From Candidatus Poribacteria bacterium (GTDB taxonomy: Bacteria > Poribacteria > WGA-4E > B28-G17), in NCBI GenBank assembly GCA_021162805.1, contig JAGGXZ010000160.1, positions 1-52,637 of the forward strand: DNA of 52,637 nt, read 5' to 3'. A program made the translations under genes and the position numbers. The notes beneath the pieces are model-generated. The model had not been told where the DNA came from, ran no database searches, and saw only the letters and a program-made list of their open reading frames with translations. Below, piece after piece: positions 7,219-15,140 of this stretch; the first letter of the stretch is position 1; each line of letters starts with the position of its first letter.

Positions 7219-9209
7219 TCCGACGGGGCGGGAACTTCATACTCATAAGCCTTGTGATCCTTACACTTGTTTCGATCTGTGTGGCCGATGAGGCGGACCG
7301 GAGCTTCAAAAAAGCCACCGAATACAGGCTCTCCGGGAAGCTCGAAAGGGCGATACAGCTTTACAGAAAGACCGTCGAAACCTCCAAAGAACCCCTATCG
7401 GAACACGCCCTATACCACATAGGGGAGATATCGGCGGCCTTGGAAAGATGGGACGAGTCGATCGCAGCCTTCCGTCTCTATCTGAGGAGATATCCTAGGG
7501 GCGTGAGAAGGAAGGAGGCGCTTCTGGGGCTCGGCGAAGGATATCTGAATGCCGGCCGATTTGACAAGGTCATCGAGGTCTATTCCGCTCTGCTTAAAGA
7601 GGGGTTAAACCCCGCCATGGCCCTGTTGAGGATCGGCAGGGGATATGAAGGGGTGGGTAAGTATAGGGAGGCGATCTCATATTACCGGAAGGTGATTGAG
7701 AGATATCCCTCCGCCTTTTACGCGGAATCGGCCATCTCCAGACTCGATGGCCTCGCGCGAAAGGGGAAGTTCCATTTCACACGGAAGGATCTCCTGTTGC
7801 AGGGGATAGCCCTCTATAGATCCGGCAAATACAGGGATGCCAGAAGGAGGTTTATAAGGATCAGATTGAGAAGGGGCGATTCCATATCGACGAAGGCGCT
7901 CTATTACACTGGAATGAGCCATATGGATGAGAGGAGATATAAGTCGGCCATCTCGATCTTCAACAAGCTGCTCAAATCCTATCCATATCCCGGATATGTC
8001 ACCTCCGCTAGGTTCAGGATCGCTCAGTGTTACAGGCGACGCGGCTATAGGAGGGAGGCCGAGAGGAGGTTCCTCGATTTTGCGAGGCGATATCCGTGGA
8101 GCAGATGGGCCGATGACGCCTTATATGAGGCCGGATCGATACAGATGGAGGAGGGCAGATACTCCGCCGCGGCGTATACGTTTCGGAGATTGGCGACTAA
8201 ATACGGCACGGGCAGACTTGCCGACGACGCGCTATGGCTGGCGGGATGGTGTGAGTATAAAAGACATAGGTACTCGAAGGCCCTTGAACCCTTCAGGGAA
8301 CTTCTCCGGTCGCATTCCAAAAGCAGGTTCGCCTCGGCGGCCAGATACTGGATGGCGAGAATCTATGAGAGGATCGGCAACAGAGCCAGCGCCCTCTACC
8401 ACTACAGGAGGTTGGCCGCCGATGATAACTGGTATTACGGGGTTAAGGCCAGGAAGAGGCTGAGGTCGATGGGGATGAAGGTGAGGGTTGATCCCAAAAG
8501 AAAAGCGAAATTGAGGGATTGGGATCTGAAACCCTTCCCGCGGGCGGACAAGCTCATCTCCCTCGGCGCCTATGACGATGGAGCGCGGGAGCTCACGGCG
8601 ATATTACCCGGGAATAGGAACCTGCGAGCCCGGATCTACTACAACCTCTCGGTCTGCTACGGCAGAATGAAATCCTACCCTCAATCGATCAAATATGGAA
8701 TATACCTCAGAGGAGTTCTGGGCGATTCGCCGGATGCGCTTAAACTCGCCTATCCGATGCCATATCGCCGGGCGATAGAGAGATGGGCCGCCGAATTCGG
8801 TCTGGACTCCGGTTTTGTGGCGGCGATGGCATATGAGGAGAGCAGGTTCGATCCGAAGGCGGTCTCCCCGGCCGGAGCGATCGGTCTGATGCAGATCATG
8901 CCTTCCACCGGAAAAAGCATGGCGAGGAGGCTTGGAATCAGGCGGTTCTCCTCCTCAAACCTCTTCAACCCCGAGCTGAACATCAGACTCGGATGTTATT
9001 ACATCTCCCAATTGATGAAGACCTTTAAAGGACAACTTGAACTTGTGGCGGCAGCGTATAACGGCGGCCCAGGCAGGGTGAACGGCTGGATCAAGCGATT
9101 CGGCGATGAGGAGATAGATGAGTTCGTCGAGGATATCCCCTATCCGGAGACCCGAAGACATGTCAAGAAGACTATCGCCACCTACGAGATATATCGGACG
9201 ATCTATTAA
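7215..9209 (+). CDS. Soluble lytic murein transglycosylase with TPR superhelix
   Basis: The 664-residue protein cleaves peptidoglycan glycan strands to 1,6-anhydro-muropeptides. It has an N-terminal signal peptide (about 1-24), a long stretch of TPR units (about 28-480), and a C-terminal SLT domain (about 515-655). The SLT domain shows the family motifs in order: EESRF with the probable catalytic E542, AIGLMQIMPST, NIRLGCYYI and AAYNGGPGRV. The architecture is like Slt70, whose helical superhelix is replaced here by TPR-like repeats. Its ATG overlaps the previous stop, completing the operon that began at 525. The only transcription signal seen nearby lies after it. Confidence 0.9.
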   Translation: MIRRGGNFILISLVILTLVSICVADEADRSFKKATEYRLSGKLERAIQLYRKTVETSKEPLSEHALYHIGEISAALERWDESIAAFRLYLRRYPRGVRRKEALLGLGEGYLNAGRFDKVIEVYSALLKEGLNPAMALLRIGRGYEGVGKYREAISYYRKVIERYPSAFYAESAISRLDGLARKGKFHFTRKDLLLQGIALYRSGKYRDARRRFIRIRLRRGDSISTKALYYTGMSHMDERRYKSAISIFNKLLKSYPYPGYVTSARFRIAQCYRRRGYRREAERRFLDFARRYPWSRWADDALYEAGSIQMEEGRYSAAAYTFRRLATKYGTGRLADDALWLAGWCEYKRHRYSKALEPFRELLRSHSKSRFASAARYWMARIYERIGNRASALYHYRRLAADDNWYYGVKARKRLRSMGMKVRVDPKRKAKLRDWDLKPFPRADKLISLGAYDDGARELTAILPGNRNLRARIYYNLSVCYGRMKSYPQSIKYGIYLRGVLGDSPDALKLAYPMPYRRAIERWAAEFGLDSGFVAAMAYEESRFDPKAVSPAGAIGLMQIMPSTGKSMARRLGIRRFSSSNLFNPELNIRLGCYYISQLMKTFKGQLELVAAAYNGGPGRVNGWIKRFGDEEIDEFVEDIPYPETRRHVKKTIATYEIYRTIY

Positions 9210-9304
9210 CTCCGCCTCCGTATCAAGGACACGCGCCGGGATATACCCCTTCCGCGCTCGATTATGCCGAATCGTTAAAAGATCGCGCGCTGCCATCTTC
9301 GGGC

Positions 9305-9335
9305 TTGACACGGTCGCTCATCCTGATGATATAAT
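9305..9335 (+). promoter_or_regulatory. Sigma70-type promoter for the secreted protein at 9375
   Basis: TTGACA (9305-9310) and TATAAT (9330-9335) are both perfect matches, but the 19-bp spacer is longer than the ideal 17. It lies in a 165-bp gap, 40 bp before the ATG, which has its own AAGGAGGAGG ribosome site. Confidence 0.6.
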
Positions 9336-9374
9336 TTCCCCTGTGAGAAACATCAAGGTTTAAGGAGGAGGGCG

Positions 9375-10112
9375 ATGAGGAGGTTGATGGTGTTATCGGT
9401 AGTTTTGATACTCCTGTGTCTCACCACCGCATCAGGTCAGCTCATCCATTACGCCCAGAACTTCGATGACCTTAAGGAGGGCGATCTGGCCGGGCAGGAT
9501 GGATGGGAGACCGGGCCGCCGGCCAATCAGCCGTCCACAAAGGTGACATCGGCTGTGAAACATGGAACTAAGGGGAAATCCATGGAGGTCAGCGCTAACC
9601 AGGAGGTCATCAGAACCTTCGACCCGATCATCAAAAAGGGCATCCATTTTCTCTCCATCTGGTTCAGGTTCGAGAACCCCGGCGTGTCGGATAACACCCT
9701 TCACATCTATATGGGGGAGGAGGTAAGGGAATGGAGGGCTGGTCCCGTCATCAGGATCGGAGCCCAATCCGGTGACTCGAACAAGGTCGGCGTGCACGAC
9801 GGGAACACCGTGAAGCCTGTCGGAGATATCAAAAAGGGGCAGTGGCAGCATATATTCGAGGTCATCGACGTGGACAAGCAGATATATACGGTATATCTGG
9901 ACGATGAGGTGATCGCCAAGGACTTCTCATGGCGTAATCCCGCTAACCATCACGGATTGGGCTGGCTCATGCTGGGGTTTGATCACGGGTCCGGCCTCAT
10001 CGGATATTACGATGACATCGTCTTCGGAGAGGGCGATAAACTTCCCTCCCTCGCCGTCGAACCGACGGACAAGCTTACGACGATGTGGGCGCGGCTGAAA
10101 AGAACGAGATAG
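9375..10112 (+). CDS. Secreted concanavalin/LamG-like protein of unknown function
   Basis: The 245-residue protein has a clear signal peptide (about 1-21, ending ASG-Q). The rest looks like a single lectin/glucanase-type beta-sandwich: an opening QNFDDLKEGDLAGQDGW segment, then alternating strands, a central segment resembling WQHIFEVIDVDKQIYTVYLD, and a closing YYDDIVF strand. These are hallmarks of LamG-like or DUF1080-like sandwiches. No glycosidase acid pair is obvious, so a binding role is as likely as catalysis. It appears monocistronic, with its own promoter and a following hairpin shared with the convergent SGNH gene. Confidence 0.7.
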   Translation: MRRLMVLSVVLILLCLTTASGQLIHYAQNFDDLKEGDLAGQDGWETGPPANQPSTKVTSAVKHGTKGKSMEVSANQEVIRTFDPIIKKGIHFLSIWFRFENPGVSDNTLHIYMGEEVREWRAGPVIRIGAQSGDSNKVGVHDGNTVKPVGDIKKGQWQHIFEVIDVDKQIYTVYLDDEVIAKDFSWRNPANHHGLGWLMLGFDHGSGLIGYYDDIVFGEGDKLPSLAVEPTDKLTTMWARLKRTR

Positions 10113-10119
10113 ATTGAAA

Positions 10120-10140
10120 CTCCCCGCCGACGGCGGGGAG
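10120..10140. terminator. Perfect 9-bp stem hairpin between convergent genes
   Basis: CTCCCCGCC (10120-10128) pairs with GGCGGGGAG (10132-10140) around a 3-nt loop. The plus strand has no T-run after it. On the minus strand the hairpin is followed by TTTCAAT. It lies 8 nt after the stop of the secreted protein and 15 nt from the stop of the SGNH hydrolase, so it probably ends both transcripts. Confidence 0.7.
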
Positions 10141-10154
10141 CCTCTCACCTCGAC

Positions 10155-10799
10155 CTAAAACCCCAACGCCTCAAGGAGGGAGAGGGCTATGACCATATGT
10201 CCGCTCGGATAGGGGTGAACCGGCTCGGGACAAAAATAATCCCGCGGACGATATCTGAGCTGTCTCTGGAATATCTCATGCGTCCTGACGTGAACGGCCT
10301 CGAATTCGGCGGCGAGTTTCCCAACGACCTCCAGATACTCAGGTATCAGCTTCAACACCTGGCTCTCGAACGATCCGGAGTCCGTATCGGTGCTGAGATA
10401 AAACGGGTCTATCAATATGAGCTTCGCCTTCGTCTTCTCCCTCGTTATGCTGAGGCACTCCCGGTATAACCTCTCATATCTATCGGGGGGAACGGCGGTT
10501 TCATCCCGGCGGAGGGTCCTGTGGAGATCGTTTATGCCCACTTTGACGGAAACCCAATCCGGATTATGGGCTATAACGTCAGTCTCCCATCGATTTCGCA
10601 GGTCCAATATGGTGTTCCCACCGATTCCCTCATTGAAGTATGTGATCTTCCTCTCGGGGTATCGAGCGGTGATGAGATCTATGGCGAACTTAACGTATCC
10701 GTTGCCGTAGGGGGCATGTTCGCCTCGCCTGCCGCAGTCGGTGATGCTATCACCGATAAAGACCACCTTCTCACCATCTTGAAAGACAAAACCACCCAT
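10155..10799 (-). CDS. SGNH/GDSL-family hydrolase
   Basis: The 214-residue protein lacks a signal peptide and is probably a cytosolic esterase of the SGNH superfamily. Block I is IGDSITD with the nucleophile S18; the block II glycine lies in GIGGNT; block III is VGINDLH with the oxyanion Asn; block V is EPVHPY with the catalytic His. In block V the usual D-x-x-H is E-P-V-H, so the acidic member of the triad is Glu in place of Asp. Substrate cannot be told from sequence, but family members often deacetylate sugars or lipids. An AAAGGAGGAGG site precedes the ATG. Confidence 0.85.
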   Translation of the reverse strand: MGGFVFQDGEKVVFIGDSITDCGRRGEHAPYGNGYVKFAIDLITARYPERKITYFNEGIGGNTILDLRNRWETDVIAHNPDWVSVKVGINDLHRTLRRDETAVPPDRYERLYRECLSITREKTKAKLILIDPFYLSTDTDSGSFESQVLKLIPEYLEVVGKLAAEFEAVHVRTHEIFQRQLRYRPRDYFCPEPVHPYPSGHMVIALSLLEALGF

Positions 10800-10834
10800 A
10801 ACCTCCTCCTTTCGACGTCGGGTTTCACCCGTAA

Positions 10835-10863
10835 TTGAATCTGCCTTCAGAACCTGCTAAAAT
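10835..10863 (+). promoter_or_regulatory. Promoter of the SAM hydrolase gene
   Basis: TTGAAT (10835-10840), a 17-bp spacer and TAAAAT (10858-10863). The start codon follows 46 bp downstream. It abuts a minus-strand promoter that reads in the opposite direction. Confidence 0.6.
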
Positions 10864-10892
10864 AGCATACATGACAGGGAAAACGACGTCAA
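10864..10892 (-). promoter_or_regulatory. Promoter of the SGNH hydrolase gene
   Basis: Read on the minus strand: TTGACG (10892-10887), a 17-bp spacer and TATGCT (10869-10864). Its start site would lie inside the plus-strand promoter at 10835-10863, so the two cannot easily be occupied at once. Confidence 0.5.
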
Positions 10893-10908
10893 GATCACGA
10901 GGTGTGGG

Positions 10909-11760
10909 ATGGGGGTTATCACGTTAACCACCGATTTCGGCCTGATCGACGGCTACGTCGGGATCATGAAGGGGGTCATACAAAGGATCTGCCCGAAGGC
11001 GGTGGTGATCGATCTCACTCACGATATCCCACCTCAGGACATCCTGTCGGCGGCCTTTCTACTCCACGTCTCCCATCCGTATTTCCCCAAAGATTCCGTG
11101 CATGTGGCGGTCGTCGATCCGGGGGTGGGAACGGAGAGAAGGGCCATCGCCCTGCGAACCTCAAACGCCCTCTTCGTAGCTCCCGATAACGGCCTGCTCA
11201 GCTTCATCGTCGAAAGCGAAAATGTAGAGGAGGTCGTAGACCTGAATAACCCCAGATATTGGCTTCCGAAGGTCAGCGCCACGTTTCACGGCCGGGACAT
11301 CTTCGCCCCCGTCGGAGCTCACCTAGCAAGGGGGGTGCCTCTGAGGGAGCTGGGACAACCTATAGATGTCGAAGACCTGATCGTTTTTCCCGTCCCCCGA
11401 CCTCACAGGGAGAACGACGTGATCTTCGCCCAGATCCTATACGTGGATCGATTTGGGAATCTCACGATCGATCTGCCGATGGAAAGATTCAAGGAGAAAG
11501 GCGAGGAACTGCTGATGATCCGTCTGCCTGATGAGGCCCGGCCGTTGACACTTCATCCTCAGGATCTGACGATTCACCTTGTGGGATGCGAGATCAGCGG
11601 AATACGGCGGGCCTACGCTGAAGGGAGCCCCGGTAAGCCGATGGCGCTTATCGGCAGCGCGGGATATCTTGAGGTGGCCGTCCCCGGCGATAGCGCGGCG
11701 CGGCTGTTGAGCGTGAAGGTGGGCGATGAGGTTAAGGTGAGGATCGAACGCGCCCCTTGA
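10909..11760 (+). CDS. S-adenosylmethionine hydrolase (SAM hydroxide adenosyltransferase, DUF62)
   Basis: The 283-residue protein belongs to the family that splits S-adenosylmethionine into adenosine and methionine with a hydroxide nucleophile, related to fluorinase and chlorinase. Visible family motifs are LTTDFG at residues 6-11, then VDPGVGT, APDNGLL, and FHGRDIFAPV. A C-terminal beta-barrel domain (about 170-283) begins near YVDRFGNLTID. No halogenase-specific insertion is apparent, so the hydrolase activity is the better call. The ATG has its own promoter. The last 29 nt overlap the convergent minus-strand gene. Confidence 0.9.
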   Translation: MGVITLTTDFGLIDGYVGIMKGVIQRICPKAVVIDLTHDIPPQDILSAAFLLHVSHPYFPKDSVHVAVVDPGVGTERRAIALRTSNALFVAPDNGLLSFIVESENVEEVVDLNNPRYWLPKVSATFHGRDIFAPVGAHLARGVPLRELGQPIDVEDLIVFPVPRPHRENDVIFAQILYVDRFGNLTIDLPMERFKEKGEELLMIRLPDEARPLTLHPQDLTIHLVGCEISGIRRAYAEGSPGKPMALIGSAGYLEVAVPGDSAARLLSVKVGDEVKVRIERAP

Positions 11761-12640
11761 GGGGAAACGCCGGCCTGAAACCGGCCTTTATAACCGATCC
11801 ACCTGAGGAGAAATAACCGAAGTTCCCCGGAGATCCTAGGATTTTTTTGAAAAAGCTCAGCCTCACGCCTGAAATCTCCAACACCACTCCCCCATCATAC
11901 TTTATCCCATCTTCAAGGGGAAGCTCGAATGGCAGCGGCTCGGGAGAAATACCCTCGGGTATCTTCCCCATCCTCTCCACCAACAGCTCCATCTTATCGG
12001 GTTGATACGGCAGCGAGGAGGGCACCTGTTCGTCAAATCGCATCAACGTGTTTATGAACCTGACAAATGCGATGGTGGGGTTATTCCTCAGATAATGCGG
12101 GAGAGAACTGGGATCATCGGGCAAGCCGTAGATCGTGATCTCGAGTTTCTGTTGTATCGTGTTAACCCTTAGCGTAAGGGAGGGCAATCCTCTGAGCGTT
12201 AGCCTGCCCTCCCTCAACTTTTCCTGAAGCGAGTAGACGTCAATTCGGAAAACCCCGGCCCTTCTGGCCTCATCCAGCAGCCTTTCAACCTCTCCTCGAT
12301 TCAGCCTTGTTTCCCTCCACGAGTATCCTCCGATTTGCTTGTAGATCACCCGTCCGTCGCCGAAGAGGGTAAAGACGGGAACTTCCTCCATAAATCTCCT
12401 CTCCAAATTTCCGTTCCCGCTTTTCCGCCATAGCTGTATCACGATCTCATCGGGCGATTCGGCGTAGTAGATTCGGCCGATCGGTCTCGTTGTATTGACA
12501 GATTGAACCTCCCGCCTCCCGCTTACCCTTTTCATCACATCTCCGAGATGGCCTATCCCATAGATGACCATCACCAAGGCGAGGGCGATGAGGAGCGGTT
12601 TGAGGAACCTGTAAATGGCTGGATATCCCTCATCGGCCAT
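11732..12640 (-). CDS. Membrane-anchored protein of unknown function
   Basis: The 302-residue product has one N-terminal transmembrane helix (about residues 11-30), which would leave the bulk outside the cytoplasm. I do not recognise the family. The soluble part shows beta-rich phrases (FTLFGDGRVIYKQ, then a helix ELVERLLDEAR-like segment, LTLRVNTIQQKLEITIYG), reminiscent of lipoprotein-like domains that bind or scaffold. It is the last gene of the minus-strand operon, starting 2 nt after the D-Ala-D-Ala ligase stop, so a cell-wall role is possible but unproven. Its 3' end overlaps the SAM hydrolase gene by 29 nt. Confidence 0.65.
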   Translation of the reverse strand: MADEGYPAIYRFLKPLLIALALVMVIYGIGHLGDVMKRVSGRREVQSVNTTRPIGRIYYAESPDEIVIQLWRKSGNGNLERRFMEEVPVFTLFGDGRVIYKQIGGYSWRETRLNRGEVERLLDEARRAGVFRIDVYSLQEKLREGRLTLRGLPSLTLRVNTIQQKLEITIYGLPDDPSSLPHYLRNNPTIAFVRFINTLMRFDEQVPSSLPYQPDKMELLVERMGKIPEGISPEPLPFELPLEDGIKYDGGVVLEISGVRLSFFKKILGSPGNFGYFSSGGSVIKAGFRPAFPLKGRVRSSP

Positions 12641-12642
12641 AT

Positions 12643-13608
12643 CTAACCTTCCGCTAAGGCGCTTTCAAGTATTCTGAGGATCAACTCGTCATATGGGATC
12701 CCGGCGCATTTCGCCTGGGCGGGCAGATCGCTGAGGTCCGTCAGACCGGGTACCGTGTTGACGTCGGTGACGAAGGGAGTGCCTTCGGGATCAACGCGTA
12801 TATCCACCCTGGATACCCCCTTACAGCCAAGGGCTCTATGGGCCATGAGGGCGACCTCTTGAATTCGGTCGTATATCTCCCTCGGGAAGGGCGCCGGCAG
12901 GATGAATCGGGTCATGCCGGGCGTATACTTCGCCTCATAATCGTAGAACTCCCTCCTGGGAACCAGCTCCAGAACCGGAAGGGGATAGGCTCCCTCGCCC
13001 GTGCCCAGGATTCCGACCGTAACCTCCCTGCCGGGGATAAACCTCTCAAGGAAGATATCGCCGAATTGGATGAGGGTTTTTCTGACCGTTTCGAGCAGGA
13101 ACGCCTCCTCCTTGACGATCGAGACGCCGAGGCTTGAGCCCTCGGAGGTGGGTTTGACCACGATGGGAAGGCCGATCCTTTTGATCGCAAGGCGGCACTG
13201 TTCGTTTAGATCTACGCCCGGGTCTATCACCATGAACTGAGGCGTCGGTATGCCGACGGAGAGGAAGATCCTCTTCGAGGCGACCTTATTCATCGCGAGG
13301 GCGCTGGCGAGCACGCCTGAGCCGGTATATGGTATGCTTAACGATTCCAGAAGGCCCTGGATAGCCCCGTCCTCGCCGCCTCTGCCGTGCAGGGCGATGA
13401 AGGCCAGATCGATCTTCCCGTCGATCAGCGATCGAACGAAGTCGGGGTCAGCGGGATCGATCTCCACAGCATCAAGCCCGTGGGATCGGAGGGCACGCAG
13501 GACGTTTCGGCCCGATCTCAATGAGACCGCCCTCTCGCCCGATGTGCCCCCCATTAACACTGCTATTCGTCTGCCCCTGAGCTTTCTTTTGATCTCCTCA
13601 AGCTCCAT
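12643..13608 (-). CDS. ddl: D-alanine--D-alanine ligase
   Basis: The 321-residue ATP-grasp enzyme joins two D-alanines for the peptidoglycan pentapeptide. The N-terminal domain has VLMGGTSGERAVSL (about residues 17-30) and ALHGRGGEDGAIQG. The ATP-grasp part shows PYTGSG, MNKVASK, VKPTSEGSSLGVS and the metal-binding end D-V-N-T-V-PGLT. The last is a slight variant of the usual E-x-N-T-x-PG-M/F-T. Length is normal. It sits between a sugar-isomerase-like barrel (4-nt gap) and an anchored unknown, away from mur genes. Ribosome site GAAGGG precedes the ATG. Confidence 0.93.
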   Translation of the reverse strand: MELEEIKRKLRGRRIAVLMGGTSGERAVSLRSGRNVLRALRSHGLDAVEIDPADPDFVRSLIDGKIDLAFIALHGRGGEDGAIQGLLESLSIPYTGSGVLASALAMNKVASKRIFLSVGIPTPQFMVIDPGVDLNEQCRLAIKRIGLPIVVKPTSEGSSLGVSIVKEEAFLLETVRKTLIQFGDIFLERFIPGREVTVGILGTGEGAYPLPVLELVPRREFYDYEAKYTPGMTRFILPAPFPREIYDRIQEVALMAHRALGCKGVSRVDIRVDPEGTPFVTDVNTVPGLTDLSDLPAQAKCAGIPYDELILRILESALAEG

Positions 13609-13612
13609 CCCT

Positions 13613-14371
13613 TCAGTAACCGCACTCCCTGAGATGTTGAACCGATTTCTCCATCCTCTCGAGCATCTGTTCCAGGGTGAGGTTTTCGCCCTTAATCCCC
13701 TCGATCTCGATCGTGAAAGGCCCGAAGAACCCCCTGGCGTTCAGCAGTTCTCTCACCTTCCTGAAGTCCACTATCCCCTCACCCAGGGTGGGGAAATACC
13801 AGGTTTTGGGTTGTCCGTTGGTGTCCTTCAGATGCACGCCCTCGATATAGTCCAGAACCTTCTTCATCTCCTCGATCCCATCCACGCCCTCATTATAATA
13901 GTAGATGTTGGCGGTGTCGAAGTTGATCCTGACGTTGGGGTGATTCACACCTTTCATCGTTTCGAGCGCCACATCGCCATTGGTGACGAGGTCCGGATGG
14001 GTTTCCATGATGACGATCACATCCTTCTGGGCCGCCACGTCGCCGATTCGGCGGAGCCTCTCGTAGACGATGGATTTATCGAGCCCGCCGGTATGGACGC
14101 TGGTGAATATCCGGCTTGCACCGAGACGACTGGCTACCTCGACGGCCACCTTGAATTGATCCACCACGGCCTCGTTCTTTATATCACAGGGAGCCTGTAT
14201 GCTCCCGACCGACAGCCCATATCTGGAAAGCTCATCGAGCACCCTCTCCACGTCTTCGGCCTTTGGCATCGGTATCTCGACGTGTGTCACGCCGATCTGA
14301 GACAGGTGCTCATACGCCTTATCCCTGTATCTGCCATAGCTGGAGGGACGGCAGGATATGATGTTCCTCAT
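13613..14371 (-). CDS. Sugar phosphate isomerase/epimerase-like TIM barrel
   Basis: The 252-residue protein has the xylose-isomerase-like (AP endonuclease 2) TIM-barrel fold. Expected metal-site residues sit at the strand ends: Glu in IMETHPD, Asp in NFDTANI, His in GVHLKDT, and Glu near the end in TIEIEG. The family includes sugar and inositol isomerases and epimerases, and the substrate cannot be deduced here. It follows the CcmD-like peptide with an ATGA overlap and precedes ddl by 4 nt. There is no signal peptide, so it is cytosolic. Confidence 0.85.
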   Translation of the reverse strand: MRNIISCRPSSYGRYRDKAYEHLSQIGVTHVEIPMPKAEDVERVLDELSRYGLSVGSIQAPCDIKNEAVVDQFKVAVEVASRLGASRIFTSVHTGGLDKSIVYERLRRIGDVAAQKDVIVIMETHPDLVTNGDVALETMKGVNHPNVRINFDTANIYYYNEGVDGIEEMKKVLDYIEGVHLKDTNGQPKTWYFPTLGEGIVDFRKVRELLNARGFFGPFTIEIEGIKGENLTLEQMLERMEKSVQHLRECGY

Positions 14372-14511
14372 CTCACCTCTCCTTTGTCTTTCATGATTTC
14401 ATTCAGGGCCTTGACCTTTTTTTCAAGTCTGACGACCCTTCTGAAGATGTAGAAGAGGTATCCCATAAGGAAACCCCATATGAGCAGGTATGCAGAGATG
14501 AAGTATGCCAT
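14368..14511 (-). CDS. CcmD-like single-helix membrane peptide (47 aa)
   Basis: This short gene encodes a 47-residue peptide starting MAYFISAYLLIW. It has one N-terminal transmembrane helix (about residues 4-23), a basic turn (FRRVVRLEKK), and a short charged helix. That is the layout of CcmD, the small partner of the CcmABC heme exporter. A strong GGGAGGAGG site precedes the ATG, and the stop overlaps the next start (ATGA), so it is very likely translated. No other cytochrome c maturation gene is nearby, so the CcmD role is inference. It is the first gene of the operon running to 11732. Confidence 0.7.
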   Translation of the reverse strand: MAYFISAYLLIWGFLMGYLFYIFRRVVRLEKKVKALNEIMKDKGEVR

Positions 14512-14544
14512 TTCGGCCTCCTCCCTTGCGGCTGCACCTTAAGT

Positions 14545-14573
14545 ATTATACCACCCTTTACCCTTAATTGGAA
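14545..14573 (-). promoter_or_regulatory. Promoter of the ccmD-like/ddl operon
   Basis: On the minus strand a perfect TATAAT (14550-14545) is preceded by a weak TTCCAA (14573-14568) with a 17-bp spacer. It lies 34 bp upstream of the ATG at 14511. Confidence 0.5.
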
Positions 14574-14641
14574 GTTATTCTTTCGCCCTAATGATTCGGT
14601 GATAGGAACATGTCCTGTGCGTGCGGAGCTAGAGACGAACG

Positions 14642-14670
14642 TTGTATTTCGATGCTCTGTGTGGTAAAAT
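14642..14670 (+). promoter_or_regulatory. Promoter of the thioesterase/nadB operon
   Basis: TTGTAT (14642-14647), a 17-bp spacer, and TAAAAT (14665-14670), with the preferred ATG 34 bp further on. Its presence argues against the longer reading frame that would start at TTG 14642. Confidence 0.6.
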
Positions 14671-14704
14671 ACCGTCTGGATTTAAGCTTGCAAGGAGATC
14701 GGGG

Positions 14705-15136
14705 ATGGAGCTTTGGGACGATAGCAAATGCTTCGCCTGTGGCAAGTCGAACCCTATCGGTTTAAAGCTGGAGTTTGAGATATCGGAGGGAGGGCGTAGG
14801 GTGAAAACCGAATGCCTTCCCAACCCATGGTTCCAGGGGTGGTCGAATATAGTCCATGGAGGGATAATAGCCACGATACTGGATGAGGCGATAAGCCGAA
14901 TCGGGACCGTCATCTGGGGCGCTTCACTGACAGCTTATCTTCAGGTGAGGTTCAGAAAACCCGCGCCTGTAGGTGAAAAGCTCTACGTGGAGGCAGAGGC
15001 CACGAGGATCAGGAGCAGATTTGTGGAGGCGAAAGCCCGGATGAGCCTTGGCGACGGGACGATCGTCGCCGAGGCGATCGGCAAATGCGTGAATCCTATG
15101 GCTAAAAACGCCGGCTCCTCCCCCGTTGAGAGGTAG
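14705..15136 (+). CDS. PaaI-type hotdog-fold thioesterase
   Basis: The 143-residue protein has the hotdog fold of acyl-CoA thioesterases. It opens with CFACGKSNPIGL (residues 9-20), a signature of a cysteine-containing PaaI/thioesterase subgroup, and carries the active-site segment VHGGIIATILDEA. A strand pairing segment LTAYLQVRFRKPAPVGE follows. The substrate is unknown. ATG at 14705 follows AAGGAG at 7 nt and is preferred to an upstream TTG lying in the promoter. The stop is 4 nt before the NadB start. Confidence 0.85.
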   Translation: MELWDDSKCFACGKSNPIGLKLEFEISEGGRRVKTECLPNPWFQGWSNIVHGGIIATILDEAISRIGTVIWGASLTAYLQVRFRKPAPVGEKLYVEAEATRIRSRFVEAKARMSLGDGTIVAEAIGKCVNPMAKNAGSSPVER

Positions 15137-15140
15137 GAGG

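Noticed and set aside
11770-11795. GCCGG/CCGGC hairpin after the SAM hydrolase as terminator
   Set aside because: The stem is only 5 bp, the T-run is poor, and it lies within the coding end of the convergent gene.
13250-14452. Long plus-strand open frame of 400 codons
   Set aside because: It lies antisense to the start of ddl, the isomerase-like gene and the CcmD-like peptide, all of which have clear family motifs.
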